NCBI RefSeq assembly: GCF_014203645.1
Contig: NZ_JACHJL010000004.1
Coordinates: 124,001-188,000, forward strand
Length of the DNA: 64,000 nucleotides
Source of the DNA: Streptomyces zagrosensis
GTDB taxonomy: Bacteria; Actinomycetota; Actinomycetes; Streptomycetales; Streptomycetaceae
Reading direction: 5' to 3'
In this document: piece after piece, positions 27,231 through 37,666 of the stretch
Numbering within the stretch: the first letter of the stretch is position 1
Layout: the number at the start of each line of letters is the position of its first letter
Made by a program: the position numbers and the translations under genes
Notes under the pieces: generated by a model
Told to the model about the DNA's origin: nothing
What the model saw: only the letters and a program-made list of their open reading frames with translations
The model's database searches: none

Positions 27231-27606
27231 CGGTCGTGGCCGCGAACGGCCACTGAAGCCCCAGGCGCCTGCGCTTCCGACCGTTGGCCGTTGTGCCGAC
27301 GGCCGAGCGGGGCGGAACCGTGCCGTTGCCGGGATAAGGATAGGGCTCCGGACGCCTCAACCCGGTTGCTTCACCTCCGTGGCACGTTGTGGAGGTTCCG
27401 TGAAGCGATGCCGATAATCGCAGGCAGGTGCGAATCCTGCACGGTTTTTCACGCTTCAGGGACCGGGTGTTGTGCACTCGTTATGCCTGCGGCACAGCCT
27501 TCACACCGCCCCCGTGTCCCTTGTGTGGTGATCCGGGTGGGTCTCATCGGCGCGCAGAGAGGGGTATACGCTTCAAAAGCTAAGCAAAATTGGGCATTGT
27601 TCCCAT
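27231..27606. other. Intergenic region upstream of the GTPase operon
   Basis: No gene recognised. It should hold the tRNA promoter (minus strand, just above 27230) and the promoter of the GTPase operon; TATACGCT at 27567-27574 is a possible -10. There is no ribosome site before the GTG at 27607. Confidence 0.45.
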
Positions 27607-29547
27607 GTGGCGACCTTGGACGTACGGCCCCGACTGCTCGACGCGCTGTCCACACTGCGTGACCGTGTTGACGCCACACGCTTTCCGCTTCCGCTTCCCG
27701 GCGCTGCGCGCGCTCGGCGCGACCGCGCCGAGCTCCTCGCTCAGCTTGACGACTACGTGGTGCCCCGCCTCAGCGCCCCCGAAGCCCCCCTGCTCGCGGT
27801 CGTCGGCGGCTCCACCGGAGCGGGGAAGTCCACCCTCGTCAATTCGCTCGTCGGGCGGCGGGTCACCGAGGCCGGTGTGCTCCGCCCCACGACTCGTACA
27901 CCCGTTCTCGTCTGCCACCCGGACGACCGTCACTGGTTCTCCGGGCGCCGGGTGTTGCCGCACCTCACCCGCGTATGGATGCCGGTACAGGACGGGCCGA
28001 CCGGCCCGGCCCATGAGCCGTTCGCACCGTACGAGATGCACGAGCCGTATGAGCCGTATGAGGCACATGGGTCGGGCGGCCGGGAGTCGGGCGAACGACC
28101 GCATGAGTGGCCGTACGAGTCCTACGGTGCAGGCACCGGCGTGGGTGCCGCTGGCGGTGCCGGCGCCAGCCTCGGTCGTGGGGCGTACGCGCTCTCCGGG
28201 GAACACCAGTCGTATGGCGTCTACGGGACGTACGAGCACCATGAGTCGCTTGAGGCACTCGATGGCTATGCGACACATGCCGCCTATGCGCCCCGTGAGT
28301 CCTATGACACGCTCGTGGACTCGCTGCGCATGGAGACGGACCCAGCGCTGCCACAGGGGCTCGCCTTGCTCGACGCGCCCGATATCGACTCCCTCGTCGC
28401 CGACAACCGCGAACTCGCCGCCCGGCTCATCTGCGCCGCCGACATCTGGGTACTCGTCACAACGGCCACGCGCTACGCCGATGCCGTTCCCTGGCATCTG
28501 CTCCGTACCGCCAAGGAATACGACGTCACGCTCCTCACCGTGCTCGACCGGGTCCCTCACCAGGTAGCCGCGGAGGTCAGCCGGAAGTACGCCGCATTGC
28601 TCGACCGCGCCGGGCTCGGCGACGTACCACGCTTCACCATCCCCGAACTGCCCGAGTCCGCCGGTGGCGGCAGTGGCCTACTCCCCTCCTCCGCCGTCGC
28701 CGCGCTCCGTGACTGGCTGGCGCACCGGGCCGCGGACCCCGCCGCCCGTGCGGCAGCCGCCGCGCGCACCGCCGATGGGGCCGTCGCCTCGCTCCGTACC
28801 CAGATGCCCGCGCTGGCTGCCGCTGCCGCCGCCCAGCACGCCGCCGCCGTACGGCTCGTACATCGGGTGAACGACGCGTACGTGAGGGCTGGGGAGCGCG
28901 CACGGCGAGACATCGCTCAAGGTGCGCCACTCGCGGGGGACGCCCTCACGCACTGGCGCTGCTACCCGCACGACAGCGATCCCAGCGAACTCCTCGATGC
29001 GCTCACCGTGTCCCTCACCACCCTGCTGTGCTGCGCTGTTGCCGGCGCCGATGAGCGGATCGCCGCAGCGAGCAGCCATGCCCCGGCGGCGGAGGCCGGG
29101 CTTGCGCGGCCCGATATGGCCGGCGCGGCTGGCCGGATCGGCGTGGTGGTACGCCACTGGCGGCGCTGCACCGAGGAGCTGGCAGAAGAGGAGTCGCGAG
29201 CCGCCGAGCGGCCTGTGCCGCACGAGCCGGAGGCGATCGCGGCCCTGCTGGCCGCGGCGCTGCTCGGCGGCCGTCGCTCCCGCACGGCCGGCGAAACGCT
29301 CGCGGAGACGCTTGGCGTGCACGGTGCGCTACGGATCAGGGACGGCGGCGGCCGGCTGTTGGAGGACTGCGTACGGCGCGCACTGGACGCCGAACGCGAG
29401 CGCACGCTCGCCCCGCTGGACGCGCTCGACGTCATCCCGCAGCAACAAGCCGAGTTGATCGCCGCGCTGTCCGTGCTGCGCAAGGAACACACCCGGCCGG
29501 CTGGGTGGCCCATGGCACCACACGAGCTTGAGCGGAAGGAGAGGTGA
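27607..29547 (+). CDS. Dynamin-like GTPase, first of pair
   Basis: A 646-residue large GTPase. G1 is GSTGAGKS at residues 68-75, G2 Thr lies in RPTTRTPV, the G3 position reads LLDAPDID near residue 254, and the G4 region LTVLDRVP is near 308. The C-terminal half is helical with [15 protein letters not shown] coiled coil. Residues about 128-236 are a Tyr/Glu/His/Gly-rich insert between G2 and G3, with repeated PYE/YEP elements. The gene overlaps the second GTPase (GTGA). Paired GTPases of this type in Streptomyces resemble the dynamin-like DynA/DynB that help sporulation septation; that identity is an inference. Confidence 0.75.
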   Translation: MATLDVRPRLLDALSTLRDRVDATRFPLPLPGAARARRDRAELLAQLDDYVVPRLSAPEAPLLAVVGGSTGAGKSTLVNSLVGRRVTEAGVLRPTTRTPVLVCHPDDRHWFSGRRVLPHLTRVWMPVQDGPTGPAHEPFAPYEMHEPYEPYEAHGSGGRESGERPHEWPYESYGAGTGVGAAGGAGASLGRGAYALSGEHQSYGVYGTYEHHESLEALDGYATHAAYAPRESYDTLVDSLRMETDPALPQGLALLDAPDIDSLVADNRELAARLICAADIWVLVTTATRYADAVPWHLLRTAKEYDVTLLTVLDRVPHQVAAEVSRKYAALLDRAGLGDVPRFTIPELPESAGGGSGLLPSSAVAALRDWLAHRAADPAARAAAAARTADGAVASLRTQMPALAAAAAAQHAAAVRLVHRVNDAYVRAGERARRDIAQGAPLAGDALTHWRCYPHDSDPSELLDALTVSLTTLLCCAVAGADERIAAASSHAPAAEAGLARPDMAGAAGRIGVVVRHWRRCTEELAEEESRAAERPVPHEPEAIAALLAAALLGGRRSRTAGETLAETLGVHGALRIRDGGGRLLEDCVRRALDAERERTLAPLDALDVIPQQQAELIAALSVLRKEHTRPAGWPMAPHELERKER

Positions 29548-32500
29548 CCGAGGTGAAGACCGTGCAGCCCGACCCGGAGGCCGAAGGCAGTCCCCTGTCT
29601 ACCGAGAACGCTGATGGGGGCGATGGGGCCGTCGCCCAGACGGCCGGTGGCTGGCGCGAAGTAGCCGGCGCAGACGAGGTGGGTGAGACCGAGGCGTCGT
29701 CGCCTGACGCGCCGGACACTGGCACGGTTTCTGAGACGCGGACCGCACGCACGCGCCACTCCTGGGATGACGGACTGATCGCCCGCCGGGCGTCCAGAAT
29801 CGTTGGCACGTACGAGAATTCTGCGCCGCCCGGGTCACCAGGGGCGTACAGCGACGAGGGCACTGACGAGGCGCACCCCCAAAACGACGCGGACCGCGAG
29901 GCGTCCGACTCCACGCAGTCTGCGATGGCCGTGGGGTCCGCGGCGTCCACCGCAGGCGTGCCCGTAGGGCAGGCGGGGACGAGCGCGTGCCAGGGCAGTG
30001 CGCTGGAGGAGGAAGAGCCCGGAGTGACGCCCGCCGGTGCGGAGAGTGTCGTTCCGATGTGGCGCGATGGCTTTGGGGGCGGGGGTGCGAATGCCCCTGC
30101 GGAGGCTCCTTTGAGCAACGAGGCTGACGAGGGAGCTGTGGGCGCTGCGGGTCAGGGGGTGGGCGCGCACGCCCGTGCGGGGGCGCGCGATGGGGCTTTC
30201 ACTGACAGCGGTGCTTCCGCGCTTGGGAATGATCCCGCACGGGGGGTTGATCGCGTACGTGGCGGCGATTTCGTACGCGGGGGCGCTGGCCATGGGTGCG
30301 GCGCTCCGGTGGGTGGTGGGTTTGCCGTTGACGATAGTGACGGCTTCGACGCGTACGCCCTGGCGTGGGCCGTAAGCCCCGAGGGCGGTGGGCAAGCGGG
30401 GCATGACTTCGATTCCTTGGCGTACGGCCGAGACGGTGGGGCGTACGGGAGGAGCTCGCGGAACTCGGTTGCGTACGGCTGGGGAGGTGGTGCCGGCGGC
30501 GATGCGCGCGGCGGTCAGGGAGCGGGGGTCTTGCGGTCTCGGCTTGACGCGTTGCGGGAGTTGGTCAGGTTGTCCCGTAGCCGACTCGATGGGCGGGCCC
30601 TCGCCGAGGCGGGGCGGGTGCTCGACGAGGCGGCGGCGCGAGACCGGTATTCGCACGGGCACACGGTTGTCGCCCTCGCGGGTTCGACCGGGAGCGGGAA
30701 ATCCACGCTGTTCAACGCGCTGGTCGGGGCGCCGCTTGCGGAGGCCGGCATTCAACGGCCCACGACCAGCGCACCGCTGGCCTGCTCCTGGACCGACTAC
30801 GCCGATGGACTGCTCGACCGGCTCGGCATCCCGCCCGCCGACCGACACCGCCCGGCCCGGCCCTACGACCCGGTGCTCGCCGGTCTCGTACTCCTCGACC
30901 TGCCTGACCATGATTCGGTCAGCGTGGGGCATCGGGCGCGGGTGGATCGGCTGCTGGGCTTGGTGGACGCCGTGGTGTGGGTCGTGGACCCGGAGAAGTA
31001 CGCCGATGCGGTGCTGCACGAACGGTATCTGCGCCCGCTGGCTGGCCATGCCGAGGTGACCGTCATTGCACTCAACCAGATCGATCGGCTGCCAGGCGAC
31101 GCCGCTGACCAGGTGCTCGACGACCTGCGGCGACTACTCGACGAGGACGGCCTCGCACTGGGCGAACACGGCGAACCCGGAGCGACGGTGCTGGCCCTGT
31201 CGGCGCTGACCGGCGAAGGGGTCGGGGAGCTACGGGAAACGCTGGGGCACTTCGCGACCGAGTGCGCCGCTGCCGAGTTGCGGCTCACCGCAGACGTGGA
31301 CGGAGCCACGGCGCGACTGCGCCCGTCATACATGGCAGAGGGGCGCACCGGGCTGAGCGAGCGGGCCTGCGAGGATTTCGAGGATCGGCTTGCGGACGCC
31401 GCGGGCGCGGTGGCGCTCGGGCAGGCCGCGGAACGCGCCTGGCTGCGCGAGGCGGCGCGTGCCTGCGGGACGCCGTGGTCTCGGCTGTCCGAGCGCCGCG
31501 CGGACGGGGCGCTTTTCGGGCGGACGCTGTTTCGGTCCGGGTGGTCATGGCCGGCGCTCTCGAACCTGGCCGCGGTGCGTGTGGGGCGGCCGTACGCGGG
31601 GGCGGACTGGGCCGGGTGGGGCGGAGCTGCCGGTGCCGGCGGGATGGCGGCTGTGGGAGTGCCAGCGGCTGCTGAGCGGCCCGCGCCGCTCTTTTCCGCC
31701 GCCGGATCGGGAGGGCTTTCGGTCGCCGCCCGGGCCGAGGCGGCTGCTGCGGGTGCGGCTGCGGCGGGTGGTGCGGCGGGTGGTGCGGCGGAGAGCAGAC
31801 GTGCGGGTTGGACGGAGGTTGGGGAGCCTGCCATGAGGGCGGGGCTGGGAGTGCCCGTGGCGGGAGCGCGCTGGATGCGGCGTGTAGCGCTTACGGAGCG
31901 TGCGGGGAACACGGAGCGTATGGGGAGCGCGGAGCGTGCGGGCGGCGTGACGTGGGCCGATGAGTGCCCGGCGGACGCGGCCGATCCGGCTGTTGGGCAG
32001 CGGTCGGCGCGGCCGGTCGGGTCAGACGTTGCCCCGTTTGGTAGGCCCCTTGCGGATGCGACGCCCGGGGCTGCGCGCGCGGTGGACACACCCTTGATGG
32101 ATGCGGTCTCAGACAAACCTCCCTTGGGGGGCGGCCCCTTGGCAAAGATGTGCCGCAGTGGTGCTTCCGCGCAGGGCGCACCTTCGGTGCCCGTGGTGCG
32201 TTCGGGTCCGGCGCTGCCCGAGGTACCTCGGGGGCGCGCGGATGGGCCGCCGGTCGGGCGCCCGGCACGGCCCGCCGTCGCGGCCTCGCAGACCGTGGCA
32301 AGGCCCGCCGTGGAACAGGCCGTACGGGCCATGGCAGAGGATGCCGCAACGGGTTTGCCAGGGCCCTGGGCGCAGGCGGTGCGCGAGGTGGCGCAGACCA
32401 CGGCAGCGGGGTTGGCCGAGGCCCTTGACGAGGTGGTGGAGGAGGTCGCGCACCGGATGGCCAAGGCCCCTGGCCGTGCCGGGGCGCTCAGCAGGCGACC

Positions 32501-32843
32501 GCGGTGGTGGTCGGTGGCAACCGCGGCACAAGGGGCTTCCTTGGTCGGACAAGTGATCGGAGTGCTCTGGTTGCTGAGCGCCGTAACGGGCTTGGCCAGC
32601 GGGAGTTGGTGGGCGCCGGCGGTGCTGCTGCTGAGCGCCTGGGTGATGGGTCCGGCACTGGTGTGGCTGTGCGGCCTGGCGGCGCGCGGTCCGGCTCGCA
32701 ACTACGGTCGCGAAGCGGAGCGGCGACTGCGGTACGAGGTGGCGGCCTGCGGACGCGAGCGGGTGCTTGAGGCGGTTTTGGCGGAGCTGGTGCGCTATCG
32801 GCAGGTACGGGAGCGGTACGTGGTGGCCTCGGGCGGCGTGTAG
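29544..32843 (+). CDS. Membrane-anchored dynamin-like GTPase, second of pair
   Basis: A 1099-residue protein. GTG 29544 overlaps the previous stop and has GAAGGAGAG upstream. Residues 1-330 are acidic and Gly/Ala-rich, probably disordered. G1 AGSTGSGKS is near residue 380, RPTTSAPL follows, G3 reads LLDLPDHDS near 449 and G4 LNQIDRLPG near 509. Residues about 670-940 are a second Ala/Gly/Arg-rich low-complexity stretch. Two transmembrane helices lie near residues 990-1050, before a charged C terminus. The hydrophobic hairpin suggests membrane anchoring while the first GTPase is soluble. Family GTPases are usually about half this size; the excess is low complexity. Confidence 0.75.
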   Translation: MTEVKTVQPDPEAEGSPLSTENADGGDGAVAQTAGGWREVAGADEVGETEASSPDAPDTGTVSETRTARTRHSWDDGLIARRASRIVGTYENSAPPGSPGAYSDEGTDEAHPQNDADREASDSTQSAMAVGSAASTAGVPVGQAGTSACQGSALEEEEPGVTPAGAESVVPMWRDGFGGGGANAPAEAPLSNEADEGAVGAAGQGVGAHARAGARDGAFTDSGASALGNDPARGVDRVRGGDFVRGGAGHGCGAPVGGGFAVDDSDGFDAYALAWAVSPEGGGQAGHDFDSLAYGRDGGAYGRSSRNSVAYGWGGGAGGDARGGQGAGVLRSRLDALRELVRLSRSRLDGRALAEAGRVLDEAAARDRYSHGHTVVALAGSTGSGKSTLFNALVGAPLAEAGIQRPTTSAPLACSWTDYADGLLDRLGIPPADRHRPARPYDPVLAGLVLLDLPDHDSVSVGHRARVDRLLGLVDAVVWVVDPEKYADAVLHERYLRPLAGHAEVTVIALNQIDRLPGDAADQVLDDLRRLLDEDGLALGEHGEPGATVLALSALTGEGVGELRETLGHFATECAAAELRLTADVDGATARLRPSYMAEGRTGLSERACEDFEDRLADAAGAVALGQAAERAWLREAARACGTPWSRLSERRADGALFGRTLFRSGWSWPALSNLAAVRVGRPYAGADWAGWGGAAGAGGMAAVGVPAAAERPAPLFSAAGSGGLSVAARAEAAAAGAAAAGGAAGGAAESRRAGWTEVGEPAMRAGLGVPVAGARWMRRVALTERAGNTERMGSAERAGGVTWADECPADAADPAVGQRSARPVGSDVAPFGRPLADATPGAARAVDTPLMDAVSDKPPLGGGPLAKMCRSGASAQGAPSVPVVRSGPALPEVPRGRADGPPVGRPARPAVAASQTVARPAVEQAVRAMAEDAATGLPGPWAQAVREVAQTTAAGLAEALDEVVEEVAHRMAKAPGRAGALSRRPRWWSVATAAQGASLVGQVIGVLWLLSAVTGLASGSWWAPAVLLLSAWVMGPALVWLCGLAARGPARNYGREAERRLRYEVAACGRERVLEAVLAELVRYRQVRERYVVASGGV

Positions 32844-32869
32844 AAGGCAGCGCGTGGAAGGCAGCGTCG

Positions 32870-33596
32870 GTCAGGGCTTGCCACTACCCGGGTCTCCAGC
32901 CGTCCGTGGCCTTCGGTGCGGTCGTAGAACTTCGCACTCGCCTTCGTCCAGGGTAGGGCGCGAAGCCGGTGGTGCAGGCCTTTCTCGTTGCCCTCGACGG
33001 TGAAGGCGTAGTGCCCTTTTTTGTCCTCGACGAGGGAACGCGCGTGGTCGCGCTGAGTGTGCAGGGCGTCGGCAGTGACGACCATGCCGGTCAGCTTGTA
33101 GGGGGCCAACAGGGCGGCAAAGCAGGTGATTTCGTTCGTCTTGGCCGGTACTCGCAGCTAGGAAGTGACGGTCATCTCAGCACCGGTGCCGGTGCCGGTG
33201 CCGGTGCTCGCCGCGAGCAGATGTGCGGCCGGAGTGTCGCCGTGGCGCGGACCGCGGGCGCTCTTGCCTTCCACCGCCAGGGTGTCCGCCCCGACCGGGG
33301 CACATTCCAGCAGGTCGGCCAGGCCGCCGGAGCAGACCTGGTCGATGAGCCGGTGGATCGTCGCCATACTCGGCGCGAGACGGGCGCCGAATGCCGAGAC
33401 GGTGCGGGCGCCGAGTCGGGCGAGGGCGGCCTGTGGGGCACTTCGCGCCCACTGCCCGATCGCCGCGAAGGACCGAGCACCAGCCACCACGGCCGCGCAG
33501 GCCATCAGCAGCACGCTCAAAAAAGGGTGACGCCTTCCCCGCCGGCATCGCAGATCCACCAGCGTCCCAAGCTGAGCCGGCAAGCCGACCAGTCAT
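32870..33596 (-). pseudogene. ISAs1-family transposase remnant
   Basis: The minus strand gives RRGRRHPFLSVLLMACAAVVAGA and SFAAIGQWARSAP, the ISAs1 N-terminal domain, then VEGKSARG, an in-frame TAG at 33158-33160, LRVPAKTNEITCFAALL, VVTADALHTQRDHARSLVEDKK and GHGRLETRVV. The stop probably replaces a Gln codon. The start region and the 3' third are missing. It is dead and ends just past the GTPase gene. A GGTGCC tandem repeat at 33181-33208 lies inside it. Confidence 0.8.
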
Positions 33597-33662
33597 CGCC
33601 GTCCTGCCGTGGCCTGCACCGATTCACGAGCACCGAGACTTTGGAACCGCCCTGGGGTCTGG

Positions 33663-33735
33663 GGCGGGCTTGGCCGTCTCGGGGCCGGGGACGGCCGTCT
33701 CGGGGCCGGGCTTGGCCGGCTCGGCGCCGGGGAAG
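33663..33735. repeat. 21-bp tandem repeat, about three copies
   Basis: Units of the type CTTGGCCGTCTCGGGGCCGGG recur with period 21 in the non-coding stretch between the ISAs1 remnant and ssb. No gene is recognised between 33597 and 34064 otherwise. Confidence 0.65.
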
Positions 33736-34064
33736 GGCTGGCGTTGCGCTGCGGTTCGGCCGTCGATGTTTCGGGCAGCGCACCCGATCGGGTGAGGGAC
33801 TTATCCCCAACCACCGCGCTGTCCACAGGGCCCAGCGGGCTTTTCGGTTTCCGCTCACTATGAAGTCACCCGCGGCGGACGCGACCGATGAAGCACTTCA
33901 AGGAAGCGGTGCCGCGCGAGCCGCGGGTGCCATATGCCACGCGTACCGCACCGGCGCGCGGGGCGAAGTGCCGTGGGGATCAGTCGAGTTATGGCCGACA
34001 CCAGGGACACCAGGGACCAGGTGCCAGGTGCCAGTCCGAGCAAGCGTGGGCGAAGGAGACCAAC

Positions 34065-34568
34065 ATGAATGAGACGGAACTGACGGTGGTGGGTAATGCG
34101 GCGACGCGGCCTGACTACAAGGAGACGGCGGCGGGTGTCCCGGTAGTGCGGTTTCGGCTCGCGGTGACCGCGCGGCGTTGGGAGCGTGAGCGCGCGCAGT
34201 GGATCGATAGCGGAACGAGCTTTTATACAGTGCGGGCCTGGCGTGCCTTGGCGGCAAATGTCGCCGCATCGGTGGCGATCGGCGAACCTCTGGTCGTACG
34301 AGGCAGGTTGCGCATTCAGGAACAGGAACGGGACGGGAAGTGGTGGTTCTCGGCCGACCTCGACGCCTTCGCCATCGGTCACGATCTGTCGCGGGGGACC
34401 TCGGCGTTCCGGCGAGTGTCACAGGTCAAGAAGTCGTCACCCGCATCAGCCGAATCTTCTACACCCGCTACACCAACGAGAGTTGAATCATTCACGGAAG
34501 CGGGCCTCGGAGGGGATGAACGGGAAGCGGTGCGGGAAATCGCGGCTATGGGGTCAACACGACCATGA
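34065..34568 (+). CDS. ssb: Single-stranded DNA-binding protein (SsbB-like paralogue)
   Basis: A 167-residue OB-fold protein: NETELTVVGNAATRPDYKET at the start, then VVRFRLAVTARRW, SFYTVRAWRALAANVAASV and GEPLVVRGRLRI, the SSB core to about residue 110. The C-terminal tail lacks the acidic DDDIPF-type tip that recruits partner proteins, which is typical of the second, developmental SSB paralogue in Streptomyces. ATG 34065 has GAAGGAG upstream. Its place near the dynamin-like pair may link it to sporulation-phase chromosome segregation; that link is inference. Confidence 0.85.
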   Translation: MNETELTVVGNAATRPDYKETAAGVPVVRFRLAVTARRWERERAQWIDSGTSFYTVRAWRALAANVAASVAIGEPLVVRGRLRIQEQERDGKWWFSADLDAFAIGHDLSRGTSAFRRVSQVKKSSPASAESSTPATPTRVESFTEAGLGGDEREAVREIAAMGSTRP

Positions 34569-34783
34569 TTCGGCAGAGATTTGTCGATATTCCCAGCTCG
34601 TGTACACGACACCCCATAACGATTGCGAGTCGGATTTGCGAGAGGGGCGGACCTACAGGTGATCAAGGTGCGGCCGGTACCTAGGATCTCCGTCCGTAGC
34701 AACAAGGGCTCCCGAGTTTTTAGTTCGCTGGCCGGGGCGCCGCAGCCGGTAGACCGATCGCGCCCGTCCTGGAGGGGAAATCC

Positions 34784-36250
34784 ATGCTTTCTGTCATGAG
34801 GCGGGGAACTGTCCGCCTTGCCGCCGCGGTCCTGGCCTCCGGTTTGGTCGCAGGGGGCGCGATTACCGCGGCGGGACCGGCTGCGGCGGATGACGGGCTC
34901 GGAAACCACGGCGGTGCTGCGGCGACGCTCGGTGGCCTCAAGACGTTCGACCAAGCAGTCATTCGCGAGGGTGGCAAGGACGAAAAGATCGGCGCTGGTC
35001 TTTTCGAGATGTCCGTTGACAACGGCGGCACGCTCCAGAGCTACTGCATCGACATCCGCAATCCCACCCAGGAACAGGCGAAGTACCAGGAAGTGCCCTG
35101 GAGTGCCTCCTCGCTGCACAACAACGATGATGCGGGGAAAATACGTTGGATTCTTCAGCACTCCTACCCGCAGATAAATGATCTCGCTCAGCTTGCCGAG
35201 GCCGCTGGCGCGGGCACGCTGAGCGAGAAGACCGCGGCAGCCGGTACTCAGGTCGCGATTTGGCGTTACTCCGATCACATCCGGGTGGACGCGGTAGACC
35301 CCGAGGCGGAGAAGCTTGCCGACCATCTGTACAAGGCGGCACGGGACGTCGCAGAGCCCAAGGCGTCGCTAACCCTCGACCCGCCTGCGGTCTCCGGCAA
35401 GTCCGGGGAGCGACTTGGACCGTTGATGGTGCGTACGAATGCAAGCAGTGTCACCATCGCGCCGCCTGCTACGACCGTGCCCTCCGGAGTGAGGGTCGTC
35501 AGCAAGAACGGCAAGCCGGTCACCCGGGCAGTCAACGGAACCAAACTCTTCCTTGACGTACGGGCCGGGGCCGCGGACGGCACCGCGCAGGTGATGGCCG
35601 AGGCTGCGACCAAGGTGCCCGTTGGCCGGGCCTTCACCGGCATCGGCCAGCACGCCAAGAGCCAGACTCAAATACTCGCGGGTTCCAGTGAAAGCACCGT
35701 ATCCGCCGAGGCCACGGTGAACTGGGCAAAAAAGGGCGCCATACCGGCGCTCTCGGCCAAGAAGAATTGCGCCAAGGGCGGCGTGGACATCATGGTGAGC
35801 AATAGGGGCGATGAGCCGTTCATGTTCACGCTGGCGGGTCAAGAGCACACGGTCGCCGCGGGCACGTCCGAGACCACCACGGTCCCGGTGCAAGAAGATG
35901 AGGCGTACAAGATCACGATCACTGGCCCGAACGGCTTTGAGGAGACGTTCGCAGGGATGCTGGACTGCAAGACCGCGAGCAGCAGTGGCGGCTCCACGGG
36001 CGGCGCTACAGACAGCACCCCGGACAGCGCTACGGCCGCAGGCAACGATCAGCCATCTTCGAAGCCGAGCCCGGTCTCAGCGGGCGGCTCCACTGGGGAG
36101 ACGAGCACCACGGAGGGCGGTGACCTGGCCGACACCGGCAGCAGCAGCCCCGCCCCCTTGATCGCGGGCATAGCCGCCGCCATGGTCGCGGTCGGCGGCG
36201 GGACGGTCCTCTTCCTCCGCAAGAAGAAGGCAACACCACCGAGCGAGTGA
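34784..36250 (+). CDS. Thioester-domain (TQXA) surface protein with LAXTG sorting signal
   Basis: A 488-residue secreted wall protein. Residues 1-37 are a signal peptide (ending PAAADD). A thioester domain follows: Cys88 in SYCID and Gln156 in GTQVAIW, the TQXA motif, are the residues that form the internal thioester. An Ig-like region and a Gly/Ser/Thr stalk follow. The C-terminal sorting signal is L448-A-D-T-G452, a hydrophobic helix and KKK tail. LAXTG is the class E sortase motif of Streptomyces. ATG 34784 has GGAGGGG upstream. The thioester may bond covalently to a host or environmental surface. Confidence 0.92.
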   Translation: MLSVMRRGTVRLAAAVLASGLVAGGAITAAGPAAADDGLGNHGGAAATLGGLKTFDQAVIREGGKDEKIGAGLFEMSVDNGGTLQSYCIDIRNPTQEQAKYQEVPWSASSLHNNDDAGKIRWILQHSYPQINDLAQLAEAAGAGTLSEKTAAAGTQVAIWRYSDHIRVDAVDPEAEKLADHLYKAARDVAEPKASLTLDPPAVSGKSGERLGPLMVRTNASSVTIAPPATTVPSGVRVVSKNGKPVTRAVNGTKLFLDVRAGAADGTAQVMAEAATKVPVGRAFTGIGQHAKSQTQILAGSSESTVSAEATVNWAKKGAIPALSAKKNCAKGGVDIMVSNRGDEPFMFTLAGQEHTVAAGTSETTTVPVQEDEAYKITITGPNGFEETFAGMLDCKTASSSGGSTGGATDSTPDSATAAGNDQPSSKPSPVSAGGSTGETSTTEGGDLADTGSSSPAPLIAGIAAAMVAVGGGTVLFLRKKKATPPSE

Positions 36251-36387
36251 CCCACAGCTGAGGCGAGCTGGGCGACGCGCTACGCGTGCGCCGCACAGCG
36301 CTCGGCACTACTCGTCTTAGTTGCCCCTTGCCTACGTGGCGGGGTTCGACCACCGGGGCGAACGGCTCGGGAGCGTACGACCCGGGC

Positions 36388-37017
36388 TCAGAACTCGGCG
36401 ACAACTCGAACGAGTGCTGGACTGGCGATGGCGAAGTCAGGGGAGGTGGACAGGTGCTGCTGGAGACGGGGGTCGGCGTCTGCTGCGTGCCATGCGGCGG
36501 GGCTGTCCCAGTGCGCGATGCTGATCAGCTGGAAACGAGTATCCGGGTCCACCGCACGGTGCAGCCGGTTATCCCGGAAGCCGGGCGCCTTGCTCAGCAG
36601 CTCTGCGCGGCCGAGCCAGTGCGGCAGGAATTCATCGATCCGCTCGGCGGGCAGCTCGAAGGCATGGACGAAGGTGATCCCCGGCCCTTCGCTCGAACCG
36701 TTTCCCACCGTGCGCAATTCGTCCGCCACCTCATACCAGCCACCGTGCACGGTGGCATAGCTGGCCACGGTGGCCGCCGACGCGGTGAAGCCGGGGTTCG
36801 CCAGCGCCTCGTCCCGGGCTTCGATGCTGTCCCAGTACGCCACATTGACCAGGCCGAGCCGGGACTCAGGGGACAGCCTGCGATGCAGCCGCGCACTCCG
36901 GAAGCCGGGGGCGGTATGGATGAGCCCCACGCGCTCCCGCCAGCGTGCGATGGACTCGTCGATCCGGTCCTCGGGCAGTTCCCACGCGTCGATCAGGGTG
37001 ATTCCGTTTTCAGTCAC
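36388..37017 (-). CDS. Tandem antibiotic biosynthesis monooxygenase (ABM) domain protein
   Basis: A 209-residue protein made of two similar ferredoxin-like ABM domains. TLIDAWELPEDRIDESIARWRERV with FRSARLHRRL and LVNVAYWDS form the first, and TFVHAFELPAERIDEFLPHWLGRA with FRDNRLHRAV and LISIAHWDS form the second. The two halves are clearly an internal duplication. GTG 37017 (VTENG) fits the domain start; GTG 37044 is the alternative, and neither has a good ribosome site. Such proteins may be small cofactor-free oxygenases or simply structural; no reaction can be assigned. Confidence 0.8.
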   Translation of the reverse strand: MTENGITLIDAWELPEDRIDESIARWRERVGLIHTAPGFRSARLHRRLSPESRLGLVNVAYWDSIEARDEALANPGFTASAATVASYATVHGGWYEVADELRTVGNGSSEGPGITFVHAFELPAERIDEFLPHWLGRAELLSKAPGFRDNRLHRAVDPDTRFQLISIAHWDSPAAWHAADADPRLQQHLSTSPDFAIASPALVRVVAEF

Positions 37018-37044
37018 CGCATCATCGTGAAACTTCAACCGCAC

Positions 37045-37666
37045 TTCAGGTCAAGTGATCCGGTCACGGCGAGCGGCGCAACTATGGCCAGGACCCGCCT
37101 GCGCACGGTGGGGCTCCTTCGTCACCGGCCGACCCATCATCCGATCCCTGGTTACCGACCACTGAGCCCTTGATATCGATCATCTAGTCGGAGTCCCCTG
37201 AGCCCATCCGACTCCGTCCGGCCACGGCGAGCCCACCGGCCGCGTGCGGCACAGGCGGGCCTCCGCCGGTCTGGAGGACGGTCGGCCTCTATCCATCGAG
37301 TTCTCCATCGAGCTCCCTCCTGGGGCCCGAGGCCGACCGGCTCGCTACGTAGCCGCTAGCTGGCCTTCCGTGACCGCTCGATCACGAGATACGGGCCGGG
37401 GCGGACGGTGACGCTGCCGGCCGGGGCCGGCGGACGGCAGGGGCGGCGCACGGGGCTGAGCGCGGCGGAGGGGGTGGGAGGAGGGGAGGGGAGGGGGTGG
37501 GGGGAAGCCCCCCACCCAGAGCCCCACAGCCCCACTCCCCCGACACGCCGGACCGTGTAATGGGCAGCGTTGTGGGTGCCCGGGGCCTTACTGGTTTTCG
37601 CCCAGCTCTACGCGTACGGCAAGATGGTTCTATCTGCCCACCCTCATGATTGCCGGACGGTTTCTC
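37045..37666. other. Long intergenic region before ettA
   Basis: About 620 bases without a recognised gene. It contains a G-tract region and hairpin (separate entry) and should contain the ettA promoter. Confidence 0.5.
37468..37516 (+). other. G-run tract with hairpin (possible G-quadruplex/terminator)
   Basis: Bases 37468-37504 are a run of G3-G6 blocks separated by single A or T bases, so a quadruplex is possible on the plus strand. The last block forms a perfect hairpin GGTGGGGGG (37496-37504), loop AAG, CCCCCCACC (37508-37516). Confidence 0.55.
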
